5,299 nucleotides of DNA from Streptomyces sp. NRRL WC-3549 (lineage in GTDB: Bacteria > Actinomycetota > Actinomycetes > Streptomycetales > Streptomycetaceae): assembly GCF_000721935.1 (NCBI RefSeq), contig NZ_KL585401.1, positions 82,762-88,060 of the forward strand. Reading direction: 5' to 3'. Positions 1 through 4,722 of this stretch are shown one piece after another; positions within the stretch are counted from its first letter, which is position 1, and every line of letters starts with the position of its first letter. The position numbers were made by a program, and so were the translations under genes. The notes beneath the pieces were generated by a model. The model was not told the DNA's origin, did not search any database, and saw nothing but the letters and a program-made list of their open reading frames with translations.

Positions 1-106
1 CCCACATCCCTCCGGCTCGTTACCCGTACGTGGTGGCGCCACGACCGGCCATGAGGGGAAACTGAGACCGGACCGTCCCGGCGCGAGCCACGCGCCGCCG
101 GCGTAC

Positions 107-113
107 AAGGAGG
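107..113 (+). promoter_or_regulatory. Shine-Dalgarno sequence of the HNH gene
   Basis: AAGGAGG lies 8 nt before the GTG at 122 and is fully complementary to the 16S rRNA 3' end. It decides the start: no other in-frame ATG or GTG nearby has a comparable site. A match this complete suggests efficient initiation from a leadered mRNA, unlike the apparently leaderless genes further along the window. Confidence 0.85.
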
Positions 114-121
114 CGTCCACC

Positions 122-712
122 GTGCCGCACGTCCTGGTTCTCAACGCGTCGTACGAGCCGCTCGGCGTCGTACCGCTCCGCCGCGCGCTCGTCCTCGTCC
201 TCGAGAACAAGGCCATCTGCCTCGAGGAGTCCGGCGCCTTCATGCACAGTGCCACCCGTGCCGTGCCGGCCCCCAGCGTCATCCGCCTCAAACGGTTCGT
301 GCGCGTCCCCTACCGGGGGCCCGTCCCCCTCACCCGCCGGGCGCTCTTCGCCCGGGACGGCGGCCGGTGCATGTACTGCGGCGCCGCCGCGACCAGCGTC
401 GACCACGTCATCCCGCGCAGCCGCGGCGGGAGGCACGCGTGGGACAACGTGGTGGCGGCCTGCCGCCGCTGCAACCACGTCAAGGCCGACCGCCATCTGC
501 CCGAGCTGGGCTGGCGGCTGCGCCACCAGCCCGCCCCGCCCACCGGGCTGGCCTGGCGGATCATCGGGACGGGGCACCGCGACCCGCGCTGGCTGCCGTA
601 CCTGCAACCGTTCGGAGCGGACGACGTGATGGCCCGGATCGACGGCGTTCGCGCCAAGGAGTCCGGGCCCGCGCCGTCCGGGGGGCCGCGGCACTACTCG
701 GCGACGGCGTAG
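122..712 (+). CDS. HNH endonuclease family protein
   Basis: A 196-aa protein starting at GTG 122. The N-terminal part (about residues 1-70, beginning MPHVLVLNASYEPLGVV) matches the lead-in common to small actinobacterial HNH proteins. The HNH/zinc-binding fold runs from about residue 72 to 124: Cys83-x2-Cys86, then Asp94-His95 in the DHVIPRSRGG motif, Asn109, Cys114-x2-Cys117, and His119-Lys121. The four cysteines would bind a structural zinc, and His95, Asn109 and His119 would form the beta-beta-alpha metal nuclease site. The roughly 70-residue C-terminal part holds no motif I recognise. The family cleaves DNA; the target of this member is unknown. No methyltransferase, toxin-immunity or phage-packaging gene is adjacent, so a restriction, colicin-like or phage role is not supported. 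It appears monocistronic, with a terminator hairpin 24 nt after its stop. The family assignment is firm and the biological role is open. Confidence 0.93.
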   Translation: MPHVLVLNASYEPLGVVPLRRALVLVLENKAICLEESGAFMHSATRAVPAPSVIRLKRFVRVPYRGPVPLTRRALFARDGGRCMYCGAAATSVDHVIPRSRGGRHAWDNVVAACRRCNHVKADRHLPELGWRLRHQPAPPTGLAWRIIGTGHRDPRWLPYLQPFGADDVMARIDGVRAKESGPAPSGGPRHYSATA

Positions 713-736
713 GACACCGCCGGCCGGAGCCCGGAG

Positions 737-766
737 GGCCGGGCGCGCGCCCCCGTGCGCCCGGCC
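737..766 (+). terminator. GC-rich hairpin terminator after the HNH gene
   Basis: The arms GGCCGGGCGC (737-746) and GCGCCCGGCC (757-766) are perfect reverse complements. One G-U pair (747/756) and one C-G pair (748/755) extend the stem to 12 bp around a 6-nt loop. It starts 24 nt after the HNH stop codon. No T-tract follows, which is usual for Streptomyces terminators. The position suggests that HNH transcription ends here and that the malQ unit has its own promoter. Confidence 0.7.
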
Positions 767-810
767 GTATGGCTGAGAACCACGCCTACGTGGCGTACGG
801 GGGAACGGAA

Positions 811-826
811 TGTGACCTGTGGCACG
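811..826 (+). promoter_or_regulatory. Candidate Crp-binding site upstream of the malQ unit
   Basis: TGTGACCTGTGGCACG has the form TGTGA-N6-GCACG. It matches 8 of the 10 conserved positions of the classical Crp dyad TGTGA-N6-TCACA, and it fits GTG-N6-G-N-CAC, the form I recall for Streptomyces Crp. It lies 100 nt upstream of the small-ORF start and about 410 nt before malQ. A cAMP-receptor site ahead of an alpha-glucan gene would make physiological sense. I could not place a convincing -10/-35 pair around it, so the call rests on motif and position only. Confidence 0.35.
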
Positions 827-915
827 TTGGAGTCGTTGTCATAACGCCTGTGTCACGTCCGTGCCTGCTCCCGTGCCCGGTGGGTAGGCCTGCTGTGTCC
901 TGTTGTCCACGGCCA

Positions 916-920
916 GGAGG
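916..920 (+). promoter_or_regulatory. Shine-Dalgarno sequence of the small repeat ORF
   Basis: GGAGG ends 5 nt before the GTG at 926. It is the main evidence that this ORF is translated, and it fixes the start. Confidence 0.6.
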
Positions 921-925
921 CCACC

Positions 926-1237
926 GTGCCCGCTTCCGCACAGCTTCTGCTCTCCGCCCTCTCCAAACAGGTGCCGAGCCCCGCGGGTCCCGTCGCGACC
1001 GACGCGCCGCCCATGATCAGCGAGCTGCCGCTCGCCCACGTCGCCCACCACCTGACCACCGGACCCGCCTACGGCGAGACCACCACGGTGTCCGGGGAGC
1101 CCCCGCTCACCAGCGAGCCGCCGCTCGCCGACGCCACCCCCCTCACGAGCGAGCCGCCGCTCGCCGCCGTCGCCCCCCTCACGAGCGAGCCGACCGCGCC
1201 CGGCACCGCGGGGGGCATGGAGCTGCCAGGAGTCTGA
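926..1237 (+). CDS. Small Pro/Thr/Glu-rich repeat protein, unknown function
   Basis: A 103-aa ORF from GTG 926 with a good Shine-Dalgarno sequence. I do not recognise the family. The N-terminus (MPASAQLLLSALSKQ) could form a short amphipathic helix. From residue 61 the sequence is a 12-residue tandem repeat, LTSEPPLADATP, LTSEPPLAAVAP, then a degenerate LTSEPTAPGTAG. An earlier stretch, ISELPLAHVAHH (31-42), looks like a diverged unit. The protein has no cysteine, no membrane segment and no clear signal peptide, so it is probably soluble and largely disordered. Its TGA (1235-1237) is immediately followed by the ATG of malQ, and the malQ Shine-Dalgarno lies inside this ORF. That arrangement is typical of translational coupling, so it may serve mainly as a leader ORF for malQ. 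The repeat DNA could also simply be expanding in a tolerant region. Coding status is likely; function is unknown. Confidence 0.62.
   Translation: MPASAQLLLSALSKQVPSPAGPVATDAPPMISELPLAHVAHHLTTGPAYGETTTVSGEPPLTSEPPLADATPLTSEPPLAAVAPLTSEPTAPGTAGGMELPGV
1106..1193 (+). repeat. 36-bp in-frame tandem repeat, about 2.5 copies
   Basis: The units start at 1106, 1142 and 1178, each with CTCAC followed by (C/G)AGCGAGCCG. Units one and two differ at a few bases, and the third breaks off near 1193. The 36-bp period equals 12 codons, so copy-number change would lengthen or shorten the small protein without shifting its frame. Confidence 0.8.
1228..1232 (+). promoter_or_regulatory. Shine-Dalgarno sequence of malQ
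   Basis: AGGAG sits 5 nt before the ATG at 1238 and inside the last codons of the upstream ORF, whose TGA directly precedes the ATG. It supports ATG 1238 as the malQ start and suggests coupled translation. Confidence 0.75.
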
Positions 1238-3414
1238 ATGGGCTTGTCCCGGCTCGCCGCACTGCACGGCGTCGCCACTTCCTTCTCCCCGTCCGCGGGT
1301 GTCACGGTGCCCGTCCCCGACAGCACGGTCACGGCCGTGCTCGCCGCGCTGGGCGTCGACGCCGGCACGCCCGCGGAGGTGGGGAGGTCGCTCGCCGCGG
1401 CCGAGTCCGCGGCGGCCTTGCGGCTGCTGCCGCCGACGGTGGTGGTCTGGTGCCGACGGTGGTGGTCTGGTCGGGGCAGCCGCTGCCGCCGCCGCTGGCC
1501 GCGCTGCCGCCCGGCACCGCGCTCACCGTCGAACCCGAGCGGCCGCCCGGCGCCACCGAGCCCCCGCAGCCGCTGCGGACGCGGGTCCCGGAGGCGCCCG
1601 CCCCGGCGCCCCCGGACGAGGGGACGCCCACCTGGTGGACCGAACCGCCGCCGGGCGTCCACCGCATCACCGTCCGTGCCCCCGGACACCGCCACGACAC
1701 GGCCGTCCTCGTCGTCGCCCCGGACCGCGTACCCCAGCCGCCCGCCGGTACGCACGGCTTCCTCGTCCAGCTCTACTCGCTGCTCTCCGCCCGCTCCTGG
1801 GGCATGGGCGACCTCGGCGACCTGGCCGACCTGGCCGCCTGGTCGGGGCGGACCCTGGGCACCGGATTCGTCCAGGTCAACCCGCTGCACGCGGCCGTAC
1901 CGGGCGGTCCCACCGACCCGTCGCCGTACCGCCCCTCCTCCCGGCGCTTCCCCGACCCCGTGCACCTGCACATCGAGTCGCTCCCGGAGTACGGGCACGT
2001 CTTCGACCGGGCCGCCCTGGACGCCCTGCGGCTGGACGCGGCGGCCCTGAGCGACACCGTGCTGAACAAGGGCGCGCTGATCGACCGGGACGCCGTCTGG
2101 GAGCTCAAGAGGCAGGCGCTGGAGCTCGTCGTCCGGGTCCCGCTCACCCCCGGCCGCCGCGCCGCCTACTGCGACTACCTCGCCGAGCAGGGCCGGGCCC
2201 TGGAGGACCACGCGCTGTGGTGCGCCCTGGCGGAGGTGCACGGCCCGCGGTGGCGCGACTGGCCCGCCGGGCTGCGCGACCCGCGCTCCCCGCAGACCGC
2301 CCGCGCCCGCACCGAGCTGATGGACCGGGTCGACTTCCACTGCCGGCTCGCCTGGCTGACGGACACCCAGCTCGCCGCCGCCCAGCACGCCGCACGGGAA
2401 GCCGGGATGGCCGTCGGGATCGTCCACGACCTCGCCGTCGGCGTCCACCCGGACGGCGCCGACACCTGGGCCCAGCAGGACGCCTTCGCGCACGGCATGT
2501 CCGTCGGCGCGCCCCCGGACGCCTTCAACGCGCAGGGGCAGGACTGGGGCCTGCCCCCCTGGCGCCCCGACGCCCTGGCCGCCTCCGGCTACGCCCCGTA
2601 CCGAGCCCTCCTGCGCGGCCTCCTCGCCCATGCGGGCGCCCTGCGCATCGACCACGTGATGGGCCTCTTCCGGCTCTGGTGGGTGCCCGAGGGCCGGCCG
2701 CCCACCGAAGGCACCTACGTCAGCCACGACGCCGAGGCGATGCTCGCCGTCCTCGTCCTGGAGGCGCACCGGGCCGGTGCCGCCGTGGTGGGCGAGGACC
2801 TCGGCACGGTCGAGCCCGGCGTACGCGAGGCGCTGGCCCGGCGGGGCGTGCTCGGCACCTCCGTGCTCTGGTTCGAGCGCGACTGGGACGGCGACGGGAG
2901 GCCCCTGGCCCCCGAGCGGTGGCGCCGCGACTGCGTGGCCACCGCGACCACCCACGACCTGCCCTCCACCGCCGCCCGGCTGACGGGTGACCACGTGACG
3001 CTCCGCCACCGGCTCGGGCTGCTGACCGGCACCCTGGAGCAGGAGCTGGCCGAGGAGGTGACCGGCACCGCCGAGTGGCTGGCCTGCCTGGCCCGGCTCC
3101 GGCTGCTGCCCGAGGGCGAGGGCGACGAGGAGGCGGCCGTCCGGGCCGTCCACCGCTTCCTGCTGCGCACCCCCGCCCGGATGACGGGGATCTGGCTCCC
3201 CGACACCGTCGGCGACCGCCGCCCGCAGAACGTCCCGGGCACCTGGGACCAGTACCCCAACTGGCGCCTGCCCGTCGCCGACCCGGAGGGCCGTCCCGTC
3301 ACCCTGGAGGAGATCGTGGCCTCGCCCCGGCTGCACCGGCTGATGGAGGTCTTCCGGCCGCCGGCGAAGGGCCCGGGGTCCCGTACGGCACCCCCGGGCG
3401 CGCACGTCCCGTAG
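1238..3414 (+). pseudogene. malQ: 4-alpha-glucanotransferase (amylomaltase), frameshifted
   Basis: This is a GH77 disproportionating enzyme, which transfers maltosyl or longer 4-alpha-glucan units between maltodextrins in the cytoplasm. From ATG 1238 the N-terminus (MGLSRLAALHGVATSF) is typical of actinobacterial MalQ, but after Trp71 a 20-bp tandem duplication shifts the frame and translation would stop at TGA 2048-2050 (270 aa, of which the last 199 are out of frame). The rest of the enzyme lies in the +1-numbered frame from about 1453 to TAG 3412. Removing one repeat copy gives 718 aa, a normal length for the actinobacterial form. In that numbering the N-terminal beta domain covers about 1-160 and the catalytic barrel starts near His166 (HGFLVQLYSLLSARSWGMGD). 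Nucleophile Asp465 is in RIDHVMG, acid/base Glu513 in GEDLGT and stabiliser Asp567 in THDLPS. Their spacings, 48 and 54, are close to 47 and 55 in Thermus amylomaltase (D293, E340, D395). Family identity is certain. Whether the break is biological or an assembly error cannot be told from this sequence. Confidence 0.9.
1432..1471 (+). repeat. Perfect 20-bp tandem duplication causing the malQ frameshift
   Basis: GCCGACGGTGGTGGTCTGGT occurs twice with no spacer, at 1432-1451 and 1452-1471. The match ends exactly at the unit boundaries (C1431 versus T1451 on the left, G1452 versus C1472 on the right), so this is a clean duplication with no extra partial copy. Twenty is not a multiple of three. 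Upstream MalQ ends LLPPTVVVW in one frame, and PTVVVWSGQPL continues in another; the repeated PTVVVW peptide shows where the two join. With one copy removed, the protein reads through without interruption. Confidence 0.97.
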
Positions 3415-3426
3415 CCGTTCGCTACG
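3410..3426 (+). repeat. Inverted repeat across the malQ stop codon
   Basis: CGTAGC (3410-3415), a 5-nt loop, then GCTACG (3421-3426) form a perfect 6-bp dyad. It contains the malQ TAG and overlaps the proposed -10 element of the next gene. It could be a weak terminator or an operator over that promoter. It is short enough to be accidental. Confidence 0.35.
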
Positions 3427-3435
3427 TTTGCACCG
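3423..3435 (+). promoter_or_regulatory. Predicted leaderless promoter (-10) of the small membrane protein gene
   Basis: TACGTT (3423-3428) fits the actinobacterial -10 pattern TANNNT and ends 7 nt before the GTG at 3435, which would put the transcription start at or next to the start codon. No Shine-Dalgarno precedes this GTG. No clear -35 is visible. The spacing is identical to that ahead of lysR. Confidence 0.5.
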
Positions 3436-3665
3436 TGGACAAGAAGAACGCTATGCGCGCCGGCGCCGTCGCGGCCGGTACGACGCTCATGATGCTGCTC
3501 ATGTCGTCCCCCGCGCTCGCCCTCACCCGCGACGACGGTGACGACCCGGGCCAGGGGATCGGAGCGCTGGAGACCGTCGGTCTCTACGTCGCGCTGCCGA
3601 TCGTCGCGTTCCTGGTGATCTGCGGCCTGGTCATGGTCCTCGACAAGTCCAAGAAGCAGGTCTAG
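3435..3665 (+). CDS. Small membrane protein, unknown function
   Basis: A 76-aa protein from GTG 3435. I recognise no named family. The visible architecture is a basic start (MDKKNAMR), a hydrophobic stretch at about 9-28, an Ala27-x-Ala29 signal-peptidase-like site, a short acidic linker (TRDDGDDPGQG, 31-41), a second hydrophobic segment at about 48-69 (VGLYVALPIVAFLVICGL), and a basic tail (DKSKKQV). It is either a secreted-then-anchored protein with a mature length near 47 residues or a two-helix membrane protein; the positive tail places the C-terminus in the cytoplasm. The start was chosen because GTG is positioned for leaderless initiation. The alternative ATG at 3453 also lacks a Shine-Dalgarno and would cut into the basic n-region. 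It begins 20 nt after malQ but seems to have its own promoter, so a shared function with malQ is not implied. A strong hairpin follows its stop codon. Confidence 0.82.
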   Translation: MDKKNAMRAGAVAAGTTLMMLLMSSPALALTRDDGDDPGQGIGALETVGLYVALPIVAFLVICGLVMVLDKSKKQV

Positions 3666-3677
3666 TCAGCGCTTTCG

Positions 3678-3714
3678 GATGCGCCGCCGGTACCCGTGTA
3701 CCGCGCGGCGCATC
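3678..3714 (+). terminator. Long bulged hairpin, probable terminator, next to the lysR promoter
   Basis: GATGCGCCGC plus CGGTAC (3678-3693), a CCGT loop, and GTACCG plus GCGGCGCATC (3698-3703, 3705-3714) pair along 16 bp with one bulged base, C3704. It begins 12 nt after the stop of the small membrane protein gene and has no T-tract, as is common in Streptomyces. Its right edge reaches the expected -35 region of lysR, so it may also work as a DNA operator. The symmetry is far too long to be chance; the choice between terminator and operator is inference. Confidence 0.68.
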
Positions 3715-3722
3715 GGCGTGTC

Positions 3723-3732
3723 CCGGTACCGG
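3723..3732 (+). promoter_or_regulatory. CCGGTACCGG palindrome abutting the lysR -10
   Basis: A perfect 10-bp palindrome lies immediately upstream of the TAGGTT element. Its CCGGTACC core also occurs 36 bp earlier (3687-3694), inside the long hairpin. Two same-sequence palindromic cores around a regulator's promoter suggest a possible autoregulatory operator. No LysR-specific T-N11-A match was confirmed. Confidence 0.35.
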
Positions 3733-3745
3733 TAGGTTGCGCCCA
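3733..3745 (+). promoter_or_regulatory. Predicted leaderless promoter (-10) of lysR
   Basis: TAGGTT (3733-3738) fits TANNNT and ends 7 nt before ATG 3745, so the transcript would begin at the start codon. There is no purine-rich Shine-Dalgarno at the right distance. No clear -35 hexamer is seen, which may mean activator dependence. Confidence 0.5.
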
Positions 3746-4671
3746 TGACCGAGTGGGACGTCAAGAAGCTCCGCATCCTGCGCACCCTGCGCGACCGGGG
3801 CACCGTGACCGCGACGGCCCAGGCGCTGCTGATGACCCCGTCCGCCGTCTCGCAGCAGCTCACCAACCTGGCCGGACAGCTCGGGGTGACGCTCCTGGAG
3901 GCCCAGGGGCGCCGGGTCCGTCTCACCGACGCCGCCCACCTCGTGCTGCGCCACGCCGAGGCGGTCTTCGCCCAGCTGGAGCGCGCCGACGCCGAACTGG
4001 CCGGCTATCTGCGGGGCGAGGCCGGCCAGGTGCGGGTCGGCGCCTTCTCGACGGCCGTCCCCGCGCTCGTCGTACCGGCCGTGCGGCTGCTGGGGGCCGA
4101 GGACCGGCCGGGGCCCGAGGTACGGGTGCGCGAGGCGGAGGCCGGACAGGTGTACGAGCTGCTGTCGGGCGGTGAGGTGGACCTCGCGCTCTCCCTGGCG
4201 GCGCACGCCCCGACCGCCCGTGATCCCCGTTTCACCGTGCTGCCGCTGCTCGCGGACCCCCTCGACGTGGCGCTGCCCGTGGACCACCGGCTCGCCCGCG
4301 CCCCCGGTCTGCGGCTGGCCGACCTCGCCGGTGAGCCCTGGATCTTCGGCGGCTCCGGGCCCTGGTCGCAGATCACCACGGCCGCCTGCGAGGCGGCCGG
4401 TTTCGTCCCCGAGCAGGCACACAGCGCGTCCGGCTGGACCGCGATCCTCGCCATGGTCGAGGCGGGCATGGGCGTCGCGCTCGTCCCGCGCATGGCCTCC
4501 TCCCCCGACCGGGCCGCGCACCCGGGCGTGGCCATGCGCGTCCTGGAGGCCGACCGCCCGTACCGCCACGTGGTGGCCGCGGTGCGGCGCGGGGCCGAGC
4601 GGGGCCCGGCGGTGGCCCGGATGCTGGAGGCGCTGCGGCAGGTCGCCGGCGCGACCGTTCAGCAGAGCTGA
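3745..4671 (+). CDS. LysR-type transcriptional regulator
   Basis: A 308-aa protein, the usual LysR-family length, from ATG 3745. The N-terminal winged helix-turn-helix spans about residues 4-62. The signature TVTATAQALLMTPSAVSQQL (20-39) includes the recognition helix, and the wing ends in GRRVRLTDAA. A linker helix follows (about 65-90), then a periplasmic-binding-like effector domain from about residue 93 (AGQVRVGAFSTAV) to near the C-terminus, with the late motif AILAMVEAGMGVALVPRM that is typical of the family. It would bind DNA in the cytoplasm as a dimer or tetramer and respond to a small ligand that the sequence does not reveal. It is transcribed toward alc with 51 nt between the genes. 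Most LysR regulators act on divergent genes, so same-strand control of alc is possible but not shown. Family call is firm; target and effector are unknown. Confidence 0.95.
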   Translation: MTEWDVKKLRILRTLRDRGTVTATAQALLMTPSAVSQQLTNLAGQLGVTLLEAQGRRVRLTDAAHLVLRHAEAVFAQLERADAELAGYLRGEAGQVRVGAFSTAVPALVVPAVRLLGAEDRPGPEVRVREAEAGQVYELLSGGEVDLALSLAAHAPTARDPRFTVLPLLADPLDVALPVDHRLARAPGLRLADLAGEPWIFGGSGPWSQITTAACEAAGFVPEQAHSASGWTAILAMVEAGMGVALVPRMASSPDRAAHPGVAMRVLEADRPYRHVVAAVRRGAERGPAVARMLEALRQVAGATVQQS

Positions 4672-4672
4672 A
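4658..4672 (+). repeat. Inverted repeat over the lysR stop codon
   Basis: TTCAGC (4658-4663), loop AGA, then GCTGAA (4667-4672) form a perfect 6-bp hairpin containing the lysR TGA. It is short and only moderately GC-rich, so at best a weak terminator or attenuator between lysR and alc. Confidence 0.4.
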
Positions 4673-4681
4673 AGGACTGTA

Positions 4682-4693
4682 CGAAAACTTTCG
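4682..4693 (+). promoter_or_regulatory. AT-rich palindrome upstream of alc, candidate operator
   Basis: CGAAA-AC-TTTCG is a perfect 5-bp dyad with a 2-bp centre, 29 nt upstream of the alc start. It is one of the few A/T-rich patches in the window. Allantoin genes in Streptomyces are known to be controlled by an IclR-family repressor (AllR), and IclR-family operators are often short AT-rich palindromes, so this is a plausible site. I cannot confirm the match to a defined consensus. Confidence 0.4.
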
Positions 4694-4695
4694 CT

Positions 4696-4710
4696 GGACC
4701 TGACGGGTCC
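4696..4710 (+). repeat. Inverted repeat touching the alc Shine-Dalgarno
   Basis: GGACC (4696-4700), 5 nt, then GGTCC (4706-4710) form a perfect 5-bp dyad ending one base before the GGAGGGG ribosome-binding site. In RNA this hairpin could affect ribosome access. It is short and may be incidental. Confidence 0.35.
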
Positions 4711-4717
4711 GGAGGGG
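4711..4717 (+). promoter_or_regulatory. Shine-Dalgarno sequence of alc
   Basis: GGAGGGG ends 5 nt before GTG 4723 and 14 nt before the in-frame ATG 4732. The spacing favours the GTG as the start. Confidence 0.7.
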
Positions 4718-4722
4718 CGACA

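Noticed and set aside
33..42. GTGGCGCCAC palindrome upstream of the HNH gene
   Set aside because: It is a 10-bp GC palindrome without flanking symmetry or a recognisable promoter. In such GC-rich DNA it may be accidental, and the rest of 1-106 shows nothing I can name.
122..712. HNH gene as part of a restriction, phage or toxin system
   Set aside because: No methyltransferase, specificity, terminase or immunity gene is present beside it; the gene stands alone with its own terminator.
801..828. ECF-type promoter GGGGGAAC ... CGTT upstream of the small ORF
   Set aside because: The 18-nt gap between GGAAC and CGTT does not fit the 16-17 nt I know for SigE-like promoters, and the remaining positions are weak.
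926..1237. Multi-core RiPP precursor reading of the LTSEPPLA repeats
   Set aside because: No modification enzyme, protease or transporter gene is nearby. The repeats lack Cys and typical core or leader signatures, and the ORF is coupled to malQ.
367..1452. Upstream extension of the frame that carries the MalQ catalytic domain
   Set aside because: The frame is open only because stops are rare at this GC content. It overlaps the HNH gene out of frame and its terminator, and the peptide is Arg/Pro-rich without motifs. The true MalQ N-terminus is in the frame starting at 1238.
1432..1471. Programmed ribosomal frameshift as the explanation for malQ
   Set aside because: No slippery heptamer or downstream pseudoknot is evident. 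The exact tandem duplication explains the shift fully, and the duplicated PTVVVW peptide would be unneeded under recoding.
1299..2990. 563-codon + strand frame within malQ
   Set aside because: It is extremely Arg/Pro/Ala-rich, has no ribosome-binding site, and lies in the third frame of malQ.
1069..3405. 778-codon open frame on the minus strand opposite malQ
   Set aside because: It is Gly/Arg/Pro-rich with no family motifs, and it lies opposite a clear GH77 gene. Long antisense frames are expected in GC-rich genes with strong third-position bias.
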